Source: Arsenophonus sp052171275
GTDB taxonomy: Bacteria > Pseudomonadota > Gammaproteobacteria > Enterobacterales > Enterobacteriaceae
Length of the DNA stretch: 64,000 nt
Assembly (NCBI GenBank): GCA_052171275.1
Contig: CM125795.1
Location: forward strand, 496,001-560,000
Reading direction: 5' to 3'
Shown here in pieces: positions 53,029 through 64,000 of the stretch. The notes beneath the pieces are model-generated. The model saw only the letters and a list, made by a program, of their open reading frames with translations, was not told the DNA's origin and did no database searches. Position 1 is the first letter of the stretch; the number at the start of each line of letters is the position of its first letter. Position numbers and translations under genes: made by a program.

Positions 53029-53790
53029 ATGAATAATAATTTTAAATATTTTTATATTAATTTTTTAATATTAGTTGGAATGGTGATTCCAGTAATGACT
53101 ATTGCTAAATCTCAAATTGTTAATATTAGTTCAGATTCGACAAGTAATCTTCTCATTCAAATTGAAACAGCAGTTAATTCTCATGGGCAATTATTATATC
53201 AGATTCAACGACAGTTATTGGATGCTCAACGTGATATTGATATATTACGAGGTCAAATTCAAGAAAATCAATATCAATTAAAACAGGTTATTAAAGAACA
53301 AAAAGATCTTAATATTTACTTAAATTCATTGATGACTAATTCAAATAAAATAAATGTAAATATTCATAATAATAATAAAAACAATTCCATTTCTACCATC
53401 AAATCCACAAATGAAAAAATTGAATATGATGCAGCTATTGCTTTTGCTATAAATAGCAAATCTAAACAACAGATTATACGAGCAATTAGTTTTTTTCAGA
53501 ACTTTATCAGAACTTATCCTAAATCTAGTTATCAGTCAAATGCTATTTATTGGCTCGGTCAATTAAATTATAATAATGGAAATAAAAATGATGCTGCTTT
53601 TTATTTTGCTACAGTTGTTAAAAATTATCCTAATTCGTCAAAAGTATCAGAGTCATTTTATAAGATAGGACTATTAATGCAAGAAAGTGGAGAAAATGAG
53701 AAGGCTCGTGCAGTTTATCAACGGATAATTAAAATGTATCCTGGTAGTCTAAGTGCACAATTAGCAAAAAAAAAATTAGTATCTCTTTAA
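53029..53790 (+). CDS. cpoB: Cell division coordinator CpoB (TPR protein)
   Basis: Periplasmic protein (old name YbgF) that ties Tol-Pal action to PBP1b during septation. The 253-residue product (E. coli 263) has a signal sequence (about residues 1-26, ending near MTIAKS), a coiled-coil trimerisation segment rich in Gln and Leu at about 45-100, an Asn/Lys-rich linker, and three TPR units from about 132, with SSYQSNAIYWLGQLNYNNGNK-like, SSKVSESFYKIGLLMQ and KARAVYQRIIKMYPGS segments. It is last in the tol-pal group; a 13-bp hairpin follows 48 bases later. Confidence 0.93.
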   Translation: MNNNFKYFYINFLILVGMVIPVMTIAKSQIVNISSDSTSNLLIQIETAVNSHGQLLYQIQRQLLDAQRDIDILRGQIQENQYQLKQVIKEQKDLNIYLNSLMTNSNKINVNIHNNNKNNSISTIKSTNEKIEYDAAIAFAINSKSKQQIIRAISFFQNFIRTYPKSSYQSNAIYWLGQLNYNNGNKNDAAFYFATVVKNYPNSSKVSESFYKIGLLMQESGENEKARAVYQRIIKMYPGSLSAQLAKKKLVSL

Positions 53791-53837
53791 TAAGTAAATA
53801 TGCGAAACACTATTACTCATTAATAAGTTAAAATAAC

Positions 53838-53864
53838 ATATTTTAAATAATTTATTTAAAATAT
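53838..53864 (+). terminator. Probable end of the tol-pal operon
   Basis: Perfect 13-bp A/T arms (53838-53850 and 53852-53864) with a one-base loop, 48 bases after cpoB. No long T-run follows, so it may stabilise the 3' end rather than terminate. Confidence 0.4.
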
Positions 53865-56800
53865 TTCAGTAAAAATAATTTTACTTTTATTAAAAATAAT
53901 AAATAAAATATTATAGATTTATAATCTTAAATAATTCCAAAAAGATAATTATCTCGTTGTTCTTATAATAATAAGAATATTAATTAATTTATCAAAATGT
54001 GAAACCATATTTTATTTATTATTAATATTTTTATTAATTATTATTTTTTTCTACTTATTATAGTAAAATTATTTACATGAATCTAGAATCATTAGATGTA
54101 AATATTTTAATTTAATTTTAAACTTTAAAATTAAATATATTAAATTAAGATAATTTAAAGAAATAAGATATCTAAATTTATTTAATAAATTTAGATTTAT
54201 TTATTAAAATTTAATAATGAATATTATTATATAGCAACTAATTATTATTTTGTTTAGGAAACAGAACTAATAAATTACTAAATATTGTATTTTTATTATT
54301 ATAATTAGAGATAATAATAGAAAAAAACTGAAAGAAGATTTCAATTTATTATAGATCAATAAAATTAAAGCAATGTAGATTTTTTGTTAATATAAATACA
54401 ATTTTTTATAAAAAAGATTATTTATTATAAAATAAAAATAATATTTTTTAAGATTAAAATATTAAATGGAGAGGTTATGATATAGTGTAATTACGATCGT
54501 TAGAATTAGGTCTTTAAATGTAATAATATATTAAATTTTCTTTCTAAAAAAAGCTTATAGTAATTTCTGATTCTTATTAAAGATAAATATCTTTTAATTA
54601 AAAAATAAAATATTTAAAATTTAAGTAAATCCCATTTTGGTATATATATTTCAATTGTTTCTAAAAGGTGAATAAATCTAATTGATTAACAATTATATAA
54701 TATTGCTTGCATATCACTAATTAGTTAAAACTAAAAAAATAGTTTTTCTTATTGATCCTAATGTTTTTTTTAAAAAATCAAGTTATGTGACTTCATTCTC
54801 TATAATACAACTTAAACTACTATTTCTTATTTTGAAGAGAATTCAAGTAAAATTCAATGTTTTTTCTGAAAATATTTCTATTTATTTTTCTATTATTTAC
54901 ATTATTTAGATGATACACCAATCTAATTAATTTATAAAAGTGTAAGCTTTTATAAGATATTTATCTGGAATATTATTGATATTAATTTTAAATTAAATAA
55001 TTTTTAATTTTTTTATTTTTAAATAAAAATAATATAATCATTAAAATTTAAGTGCTATTAGTTATTTAACTATAATGATATTATAAAATTATATAGGATA
55101 TTGTATTTGTATTTTTATGATATTTATAAAAAATAGTACTAATTATAATTAGAGTAGTTATTTAGTTTATATAACACAATATTAATAAATCAATTAATTT
55201 AAATATCAATGATGATTTTATCATAAATAAATCTTTATTTATGATAATTATTTATAGATTTTTACTAATTTTTTCTCAATTATTTAAATTAATCTATCTT
55301 TAACGTTAATAAGTAGTATTATATTTTTTTAATTTTTTTAGTATTGTATCGTACTGAAATAATATCATGTATATCTGTATTGCTATAATATTGATATTTT
55401 AATAATAATTTAAGTATATAAATTTGAATTACTATATAGAGTATAATTAATATGTTATTATTTATAATAATCACTATTAATTATTATTATTGATTTGTTA
55501 ATTAAATATTAAGTATATATGTTAAATTATTAGACTTTATTATATTTAGATTACTCAATGATAATTAAAACTAATTAATTAAATTAAAGTTTTATCTTTT
55601 CAAATAAATCAATTATCCTTTAGTTAATTAATTTGTTAGATAAATAATTATTTTATTAAAGGATTTAGTTATAATTATTGATATATATGATATACTTAAT
55701 TATCACTTATATTATGCTAAAATTTTAATAATTTATGTTAATGAATATTAAGTTAATAACTTAATAGTATTTAGTAGAATAGAAATATACTAAAATAATA
55801 AATATTATTTCCAATAAAAGCTTTTTTATAAAAATAAAATATATAACAGTTTCTGTTAATATCATACTTCACATCTGAATTTATTATTAATTTAACAATT
55901 TTTTAAAAATATCTACTACTTTTAAAAGATAATATTTAATGTCATATAATTAACTATTTATTAATTTAAAGTATTTGATCTTTTTATTCATATAATTATA
56001 AGTTAATTAACTTATTATACATCATTGCATTATAAACATTACTTATAATAATATTTATATTTTAGAATAATATTCATTATTATCACTGATTTTCTATATA
56101 ACAAATATCATTAATGATAATGATTTAATTTCTGTATATTTATTTTATTTTTCTTATTTTATTGAAACATTAAATTTTAGAATATAAATAAACGTTTTTA
56201 TTCTAGTTTTATTAACTAATATATAAAGATTATAATTTAATATTAATAATAATAGCATTATATATAAAAATTATTTTATAAATAATTTATTTTTTATCTT
56301 TATTTTTTGCATCTTAATCTATTTTATCTTTCGTGTAAATAAATGGGTTATATTTATATAAACTTTTTTCATATACTATTAATTAAATTAACTTAATAAT
56401 TAATAACATTAAGACAATATCTTTTAAAGTAATATTTTATATCTTAATATTCTTATTTAAAAATATTATCAATATATCTTTTTTAAGTATTGATTTTTTA
56501 GCATTAATATATAATGATTGAGATAAATAAGTAATCTATTATTAATTTATAGATTATAAAATTAATAAGATTAAAATTTTTTTGATAGCATTAACTAATA
56601 ATCTATTTAGAAGTTTATATTAAATATATACCTTATTTAGAATACTTTATTCTTTATGTGAAACATATTATAAAGATAAGACGATGATTAAAAATAGTAA
56701 ATAATGAAAGAATAATTATTTTAATTTCTACTTAATAACTAATAATATTTATAATAGATATTATTAATTTTAAAAAATATTTCATTATTAATAATAATAT

Positions 56801-57908
56801 AAAATAAGTAATATAATGCTAAATTACTATTTTAACACTTATAATATTTTGATGCCTAAAGTAAATTAAAGTTTGCTAGTAATAATTGTTTTATTAAAAA
56901 ATAGTTAATTTACGATTAAATCTTAATTTAAAATTAAAAATTAAATAAATTATATGTATATTAAATATTAATGCTATTTAATCAAAAAAGTTAATATCTA
57001 TATATGAAATTAAAGTAATAAATAATTTTTATTATTATTTTATTATTTTCTGATGAATTATTAATTCACATATTTGATATTAATTTTATGTATAAAAATT
57101 AATATACTTTATAGTATGCGATATAACTAATATATTTTAGTATTATTGATTATTATATTCGTGAATTTTTATCATTATTTTAATAATATTTATCTTTATA
57201 AAAAAAATAAAAAATATTTATTTTTAATAAATTTAATAAGTTTTTTTATTTTTAATATAACTACTTTTTAACTAAATTATTTTTTTATCTTTTATTTAAA
57301 ACCAATTTAATTTTATTAAAATATCCAGTTTTATTAACCATAATGTATATATTCTGTAAATATTCTAAAATAGATGTGATTATTTATATAAATATAATAA
57401 TCTTATTTTAAAAATAAAGAAAAATTAATATTGTAATAACAATCATTAATAAATAATAGTATAGTAATTCTACTATAAGTTAAAATATTTAGAGTTAAAA
57501 TATTATTTTTTAGAAAATATTAATTTATTTAAAGGTTATGATAAGCAATTATTTGTTAAATAAAATAATAATTTTATAATTATTATGATTAATTTTAGTT
57601 TTAATAATTTTATTATTTTATTAATTTTCTATATAAATAACTTTTATCTAAATATTATTTATTATTATTATATTTATAGTAAATTATACTAAATGTATAA
57701 TATTTTTTATTAATTTTTTCATAAAATAAAAAGTATTTTATTTATTAAACATAATTTAATAATTGTTTAACTATATTAAATAAGTTATAAATTAGTATGT
57801 AAATTTTTATATAAATAAAATTTATAATTAAACTTAATTCACTACTAGTAAAAATTGATATTTAAGTGTTTTATTAAAAATAAATAGATTAATATTTAAT
57901 ATTAATAA
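53865..57908. other. 4-kb AT-rich desert containing a rearrangement junction
   Basis: Left of it lies cpoB (E. coli 16.8 min), right of it argW (E. coli about 53 min). The lys/val tRNAs, nadA and pnuC that follow cpoB in E. coli were not found. Less AT-biased patches at about 54470-54530 and 54640-54900 may be gene relics but give no recognisable product. A 14-bp perfect inverted repeat with a 2-base loop lies at 55218-55247. No mobile element was seen. Confidence 0.55.
55218..55247. repeat. Inverted repeat with 14-bp arms
   Basis: Arms 55218-55231 and 55234-55247 are perfectly complementary around TC. It stands alone in the desert that holds the rearrangement junction. Confidence 0.5.
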
Positions 57909-57980
57909 TATCCCCTGTAGGAGTTGAACCTACAACTAGCCCTTAGGAGAGGCTTGTTATATCCATTTAACTAAGAGGAT
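57909..57980 (-). tRNA. argW: tRNA-Arg (CCU)
   Basis: 72-base cloverleaf on the complement: acceptor ATCCTCT/AGGGGAT with a T-G pair, D-arm TTAAATGGATATAA, anticodon CCU in the loop CTCCTAA, and T-arm TAGGTTCAACTCCTA. The discriminator is A and CCA is not encoded. It matches E. coli argW closely, and its neighbour mlaA is near argW in E. coli too. It reads AGG. Confidence 0.96.
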
Positions 57981-58395
57981 ATAAAATATAGTTTAATTTA
58001 TCTAAATAAATTGTATATTTCATTATATTATATACTAATTAATATAAAATTATTGATACAATTTATTAATTTTAGTATTTTTAAATTTAAATTAATATTA
58101 TTTATTAATTTATAATAGATTTTATAAAAATATTAGTTTTTTAAATAAATTGCTTCATAGTGTAACTGTTTCGTTATTTAATTTATTTATATATTTTATA
58201 TTCTATAATTTTAATTATATTAATTATAATTTTTTATTATTTATCTTATTAATGTATCCTATTATTATAATAATATATTGAATATTTTATTTTTAAATAA
58301 ACAATAATTAAATTTTTTTATTAAATAAGAAAAAAATAATATTTAAATATTATATATATTATTATGAATAAATAATTTATATGAGGATTATTTAG
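57981..58395. other. Spacer between tRNA-Arg and mlaA
   Basis: A 415-base divergent spacer that must hold both promoters. Several A/T -10-like boxes exist, none with a well-placed -35 box. E. coli has yfdC between these genes; it is absent. Confidence 0.45.
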
Positions 58396-59166
58396 TTGAA
58401 TAAAAAAATAAGATTTAAAATACGTCGATTATTTGGAATTTTTTTTGTTCTATTATTTACTGAAAGCTGCTCTAATACATTTATAGATAATAAACAACGA
58501 TACGATCCATTAGAGCAATTTAATAGAAGAATATTTAATTTTAATTATCACATTCTTGATCGCCATATAATTCGACCACTTGCAATCATTTGGCGTGATT
58601 ATTTACCTATGCCTGTTCGTAATAGTTTATCTAATTTTTTATATAATTTAGAAGAACCTGCTAGTATGGTAAATAATTTTCTATGTGGAAATATTTTTCA
58701 GGGAATCAAACATTTCAATCGTTTTTTTTTAAATAGTGTTTTTGGTATAGCAGGATTTGTTGATATTGCTTCAATGGCTAATCCTAAGCTCGCTAAAGAA
58801 GAAACTAATCGTTTTGGTAGTACTTTAGGATACTATAGGGTTGGATATGGTCCATATATAGTATTACCAGGTTATGGTAGTTTTACTTTACGGGAAGATT
58901 TTGGTAATTTAGTTGATACAACTTATCCAGTGTTAAGTTATCTTACATTTTGGATGTCAATAGGAAAATGGTTATTGGAAGGAATTGAAAATAGAGCGCT
59001 TTTATTAGATTTTACTGAAATTTTACAAAATTCTTCTGATCCATATTTGATAATTATAGAATCTTATTTTCAAAATAAAGATTTTAAAGCACAAAGAGAC
59101 GTGTTCAAGCCAACTATTAATTTTAATTCCGCTATAATTGAAGGAAATTTAAATTCTGTTGATTAG
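58396..59166 (+). CDS. mlaA: Outer-membrane lipid asymmetry lipoprotein MlaA (VacJ), TTG start
   Basis: Removes misplaced phospholipids from the outer leaflet of the outer membrane and passes them to periplasmic MlaC. The 256-residue protein (E. coli 251) has the MlaA domain with DPLEQFNRRIFNFNYHILD, RDYLPMPVRNSLSNFLYNLEEPASMVNNFL, NRFGSTLGYYRVGYGPYIVLPGYGSFTLR and SSDPYLIIIESYF. The start is TTG at 58396 with AGGA about nine bases before it. The putative lipobox is TESC (Cys25), which is degenerate: positions -3 and -2 are Thr and Glu, where Leu and a small residue are usual. MlaA must be lipidated to reach its site, so this deserves a check. Partners mlaFEDCB are not in this window. Confidence 0.94.
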   Translation: MNKKIRFKIRRLFGIFFVLLFTESCSNTFIDNKQRYDPLEQFNRRIFNFNYHILDRHIIRPLAIIWRDYLPMPVRNSLSNFLYNLEEPASMVNNFLCGNIFQGIKHFNRFFLNSVFGIAGFVDIASMANPKLAKEETNRFGSTLGYYRVGYGPYIVLPGYGSFTLREDFGNLVDTTYPVLSYLTFWMSIGKWLLEGIENRALLLDFTEILQNSSDPYLIIIESYFQNKDFKAQRDVFKPTINFNSAIIEGNLNSVD

Positions 59167-60536
59167 AAATCTAATTTCTATAATTTAATTCAAATGTCAA
59201 TAAATAAAATAATGTTTTTATGATTTATCATTTATGATGTTAAGATAATTTTATTTTTTTAAAATTAAAATGTAATTAATAATATAATTATTTTGTTAAA
59301 TATTTTAGTATATTTATGTATTATAATTTTATTTTTTAATATTTATAATTTTACTTATATTTTAATACGATATTTTATTATTTAATATTTTAAATTGATT
59401 TAAAGAAATTATTTAATTAAAATTAATATTAAGTGATTTTTAGTTGATATTAAATTATTATTAAATGTATTTTCACTATAAAATAAAAATAACTATTATA
59501 AATAATAAATATTATTTATAATTAACTTAAAGAATATTTCGAATCCTTTATAATTTTATTAAATAATAATTTTGTTATTATTTTTATAATTTTAAATTTT
59601 TTGAATTTACTTAACTTTATATAGGTTAAACTGTTATTAATAGCTTATTTAGAGATGATATTTTTATTATATCTATAAATTTTTAAATATTATATAAATT
59701 AAGATTTATTTTATTTTATTATTTTATATCTAAAATATTACCAATAATATATAAGTTAATAATTGCATAGTCTATTTTTTAAAAATTATTATAATTTTGA
59801 ATGATAGTTAAATTTATAATAATTATTTCTAATAATTCATATAAAATTTCACTATTATAACTATATAATAAAACTAATAATTTTTAATTTTTTTTTAAAA
59901 AAATGATAATTATATTTAAAAATCTTCTTTAGTTATTTTTAAAGTTCGTTAATTAATACGTCATGTATTTTTTAAATAACTATGTATATTATTTTAAAAT
60001 AATAAATAATATTAAAATTTTATCAAATTTAATTTTTATTAAGATTAAATTTAAATTAGAAGTAAAATTTAATTTTTCTAAAAACATATTACATTATAAT
60101 AATAAATTAAATTTAATATCTGTAAATACATATATTAATACTTAATTTATACTAATTCTTTATTTAAAAAAAATACAATAAGCGTATTTTATTTTTGATA
60201 TTGAATATTAATATAATTTTTTATTATTAAAATAAATAAAAAATAAACATAATTTTATGATAGATTAAAAAATTATTCATATGTTTAAAGTTATCAATCA
60301 TTACTTATCATAGTAATTAATAATCTCTATTTATATATAGATGATTAAAATCAGCGACTACTTTTCAAATTGAATTATATTTATTGAATAAAAAATACTT
60401 TGTTTTATCTAAATGTAATTATTTGATTTAATACGTTATTTTATTAATGATAGAATATTTACTTTATTTAATTTTATTTAATCATAAAATATTAAATTTA
60501 ATTTTTTTATTATTAAGTAGTTAAGGTAAAATAATT

Positions 60537-60564
60537 ATATAATCCTATATTAATAGGATTATAT
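60537..60564. repeat. Inverted repeat with 11-bp arms
   Basis: Arms 60537-60547 and 60554-60564 are complementary and contain a GG/CC core (ATCCTA), unusual in this desert. No gene is adjacent. Confidence 0.45.
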
Positions 60565-62254
60565 ACTATATTAGTGTTAACATTAAGTTAAAATATTAAT
60601 TCCAATCTAATTAATAAAAAAATGAAAATCTTGCTTATATAGTTTATTTGTATTTTTTATAAAAAATGTCTTATTATGATAATAAAAAATAAATAAATAT
60701 AAAAGTAAAAATTATTATTAATTTAGTATAATAGTTGTAATTATAATAGTTATTATTAGATTGATCATGGAAAAACAAATAAGTCTTATTTCATGAAATA
60801 AAGATAAAAATTTTTTAAAAATTGTTGATAATTTATTAAGGATTTATTATTTAAAAATATTTTTTCAATTTTATTAAAAATGAAATGCGTATTTTTAACA
60901 AATATACAAAAATTCATAAGATCAAAATTTTAAATAAAAGAAGAATTATTAATTAGAAATAGTATAGGTGTATATACGATAATAGTAATAGTTTAGTGAA
61001 AAATATTTTTAAGTAATGGATATGGATAATAAAAAGAAGATTATAAAAAATTGAATTTTAATTATAATTAACTAAGCACATTAAATTAAATATAAATACA
61101 TATTTATATAATATTCTATATTTAACAGATAACAGATAATATCAATTTAATAATAAAAATTATAAAGAATTTAAGAATTTAAATTATTATAGATTTTTTG
61201 AAGATCTGATCTTGAAATATAAAATGTTAGGATAGAGAGTATAATAGAGCTAAATAATAATTATTAAATAATATTTTTTATTTTGATAAATCTTTGATTT
61301 ATAAAGAAAATATAGAGCTTGATAATAATCTAAATAAATAATTTAATTTTATTAATTTAATGAGATCAATAAAATATAATTAGTTTTACGTAATTATTTA
61401 TGTTAGGAAACTAAGTTATAAAACAATTACTGATATTTTTATCAGTAAAAATATGGTGTAATTAATATCATTATCGTTGATATTAATTTTTAATTAAATT
61501 AAATAATTAGTAACTTACATAATTTAATTAAATACAACTTATCTAATTTAATTTATTATATTAATAATTTTTTATTACTTAAAATTTTATTTTTATTAGT
61601 TTTATTTAGGTTTATTGAAAAATAAAATTAATTTAAGTATAAAAAATATAGTATTCTTTATTAAATAATTTTATAAATGATTTCACTTTCTTTTATAAAT
61701 TAATATGATATAAATTAATATATTAAAATATTTAAAAAAAATAAAATTAAATAATTATTAATAATATTATGTATTTAAATCTATTTTCTTATTAAATTTA
61801 ATATTAAATTCTTTAATTTGCTTATTGTGATTTTTTAAAAAATTTTACTTTTATTAATTTTTTCTTATTTTTTTCTAAAAAACAAAATTAGTAAATAATA
61901 AAATAACAACTATACAGTATAAAATAATATTATTGTTATCTTATGCGCGTAATATATTTTATTATATAACTTTTTATTATATATCATAACGATTTAATTC
62001 TAAATATAATTAATAATAAATAAAGTAATAAAGGTCTCTCTTAAGAAAATAAAAAAATCTGAATTAAAATCAAATTAGAAATTAACTAAACATATTAAAA
62101 TTAAATATTTAAATGAGTGTTTATAAATTTCGTAATATGTGTGATTTATTAAAAACTTTTAAAAAATATAGAAATTATTATTGCTACGATTCTAATATAT
62201 ATTTTAGTTAAAACTTATTTTTAATGTAAATCCATAATTTATCATTAATTAATT

Positions 62255-62293
62255 TATAATTCTTCTTATGCTAATAGAATAAGAAGAATTATA
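62255..62293 (-). terminator. Terminator-like hairpin beyond smrB
   Basis: Perfect 14-bp arms (62255-62268 and 62280-62293) with an 11-base loop, 227 bases beyond the smrB stop on its strand. Distance makes the link to smrB uncertain. Confidence 0.35.
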
Positions 62294-62519
62294 TGAATTG
62301 TCTTTATTTAGTATAAGTTATTTATTTTGTATTAAACTTAAATGATTGTGTATAATAAAATTCACTTATATTTTAATATTTATAATTACTTATATAAAAA
62401 ATATAAAAATCAATATAATTAATATTAATAAGTAAATAAATAAAAATCTAATTAAAGTATTAAAATATTAATAATATAACGAAAGATTTTTGATCTTCAT
62501 AAAATCTGTTATACATTTA

Positions 62520-63059
62520 TTAAATATCATTAGTTTCAATTAATATTAATAACGAAGCGCTACCACCCCAAATTTTAGGAGCTTGATGAAAAGCAGTAAT
62601 ATTTGGATGTTGAGCAAGCCAAAGAGGAATTTGTTGTTTCAAAATAAATTTTCCATGGCCATGTATAATACAAGAACAATGTATATTATTTTTATAGCAA
62701 GTTAAGATTAATTCTCCTATTTCTTGTTTAGCTTGTCTCTTTGATAAACCATGTAAATCAAGAAATAGTTCTGGTATATAATCACTACGACGTAATTTTT
62801 TTAATTCATAATGGTTAATATCAGATCGTAAATATCTAGTTGGTCCGTCTGTTTCTAGCGCTGGTTGGTATTCATCTGAAAAAAAATAACTAGTATCCAA
62901 TTGTTTTGTGATCGCACGTTTTGTAATAAGTTGTGTTTTTCTTGTATGAAGTTTTAATGGTATATGATTACCAATATTATGCAATAAAGGTTTAATTCCT
63001 ATAGTAGCTTCTTTAAAGAGGTTAATTTCATCAGTCATTAATTTAAACTTATTTTTCAT
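62520..63059 (-). CDS. smrB: Ribosome rescue endonuclease SmrB
   Basis: Smr-domain nuclease that in E. coli is recruited to collided ribosomes and cuts the mRNA between them (old name YfcN). The 179-residue protein (E. coli 183) has the N-terminal ribosome-binding segment and the conserved linker ASHYFSDE-like YFFSDEYQPAL. The Smr domain starts near residue 95: DLHGLSKRQAKQEIGELI carries the catalytic DLHG motif, and HGHGKFILKQQIPLWLAQHPN is the second conserved block. It ends SLLILIETNDI, four residues short of E. coli. Together with mlaA and tRNA-Arg it preserves the E. coli order and relative strands in inverted orientation. Confidence 0.95.
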   Translation of the reverse strand: MKNKFKLMTDEINLFKEATIGIKPLLHNIGNHIPLKLHTRKTQLITKRAITKQLDTSYFFSDEYQPALETDGPTRYLRSDINHYELKKLRRSDYIPELFLDLHGLSKRQAKQEIGELILTCYKNNIHCSCIIHGHGKFILKQQIPLWLAQHPNITAFHQAPKIWGGSASLLILIETNDI

Positions 63060-64000
63060 TATTATTCTGTCAATTTAGTTACTTAATTATTTATTGAGTT
63101 TATCTTAATTTTTTATTACTTTCTTTTTAAATAGCAAAATTCATAAACTATATTGGTTAGTATTATAATCTTAATTAATATGATTATTATAAAATATCTT
63201 AATAATAAGTTGATTTAAAATAGAAAATTTAGTTAGTATTAAATTTATTAACATTATATTTTTATAAATTTAAATGAAAGTTTTATTTACGATGATTAAT
63301 GAAATTAAATACTGTCAAAATTTTTTATTTTTAATAATTTAATTGTTTATCTAAAAAACAATCTTTTTATTATTATAAACTATATAATCATTAAAATGAA
63401 ACTTTAAAACTTATATAATTACTCATTTTTTATACTTTTATAATTATTAATTTTTTTAATCTCATTTTAAATGACTATTATTATATTATTGAAAATAATT
63501 ATTTGCATTAATAGAATATATTTGAATAAATTTATTCTTTATTCTTTACTTGATTAAAGGATCTTTTATTTCCAGATATAAATTTTATTCTAAAAAACAT
63601 ATTTTTATATTTTATTCTTATGTTAATAAATTATATATATTAAATTGTTTGTAATATTATCTAATAAAATAAATAATTCTTTATTAAGAATTAATATTCT
63701 ATTAATTCTATATTATTATATAATATTATTAATCCTATTAAAATGATGTATTATTTTATGTATCATCTTTCATATAAGAATAAAAATTAAACATATACAT
63801 AAAAACTTATTAATATTACTAATTTAATTTTTTCAGATCGTTATATATATTAAGTAATAATATATGATTCATAATAGTTATTATTAATTTTCTTAATAAA
63901 GATATTAAGATTTTTTTTAAAAGTTAATATTTAAGATTATCTTAAATATTTTTATTATCTTTAAATAATTTAAATTTAATATTTAATTATATAAATAAGA
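63060..64000. other. AT-rich sequence from smrB to the window edge
   Basis: No gene is visible. In E. coli prmB starts about 150 bases from smrB on the opposite strand; here 940 bases contain nothing recognisable, so prmB is lost, eroded or beyond the edge. Confidence 0.5.

Larger units (their letters stand above)
59167..62519. other. 3.35-kb AT-rich desert between mlaA and smrB
   Basis: E. coli has fadL, yfcZ, fadIJ and sixA here; none is recognisable, which fits loss of fatty-acid degradation. A 60-codon frame at 59963-60145 is low-complexity (Asn/Ile/Lys/Leu) and not accepted. An 11-bp inverted repeat with a 6-base loop lies at 60537-60564. Confidence 0.6.

Noticed and set aside
59963..60145. 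60-codon open frame on the plus strand
   Set aside because: Composition is almost only Asn, Ile, Lys, Leu and Phe, as expected for random A+T sequence; no Shine-Dalgarno, no family resemblance.

Overview
This window looks like part of the chromosome of a strongly reduced, extremely AT-rich gammaproteobacterium of the Enterobacterales type, most likely an insect or other animal endosymbiont in an intermediate stage of genome decay. All 27 protein genes recognised have a close Enterobacteriaceae-like counterpart, mostly of normal length. From their coordinates they add up to about 27.9 kb of 64 kb (about 44 %). The rest is low-complexity A+T sequence in deserts of 1 to 7 kb. The genus cannot be fixed from the sequence alone.

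Layout. Positions 1-53790 follow the Escherichia coli gene order from leuS to cpoB, with many genes removed: leuS (cut by the window edge), lnt, corC/ybeX, ybeY, [ybeZ missing], miaB, ubiF, a tRNA cluster Met-Leu-Gln, [asnB/nag missing], glnS, a broken fur, fldA, [seqA missing], pgm, ybgI, gltA, sdhCDAB, sucABCD, [cydAB/ybgC missing], tolQRAB-pal-cpoB. Positions 57909-63059 (tRNA-Arg-CCU, mlaA, smrB) belong to a different E. coli region (near 53 min) and keep its order and relative strands, but inverted. A rearrangement junction therefore lies in the 53791-57908 desert.

Functions. The longest dense stretch (34.9-46.7 kb) encodes citrate synthase, succinate dehydrogenase, 2-oxoglutarate dehydrogenase E1/E2 and succinyl-CoA synthetase, so an oxidative TCA segment has been kept. 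UbiF (ubiquinone synthesis) and succinate dehydrogenase point to aerobic respiration. The second block, Tol-Pal with CpoB, plus Lnt, MlaA and Pal, indicates that a Gram-negative envelope with mature lipoproteins is maintained. The remainder is translation and RNA maintenance (LeuRS, GlnRS, MiaB, YbeY, SmrB, four tRNAs), flavodoxin, phosphoglucomutase and the Nif3-family protein YbgI.

Decay signs. A recognisable fur pseudogene with in-frame stops and frameshifts sits beside an intact fldA. The C-termini of MiaB and FldA are shortened. The TolA central domain is short and Lys/Glu/Ile-rich instead of Ala-rich. Several genes use TTG or GTG starts. Three of the four tRNAs lack an encoded CCA. Long perfect inverted repeats occur both as likely terminators and inside deserts. 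I found no mobile element, CRISPR array, phage, defence locus, biosynthetic cluster or convincing novel system.
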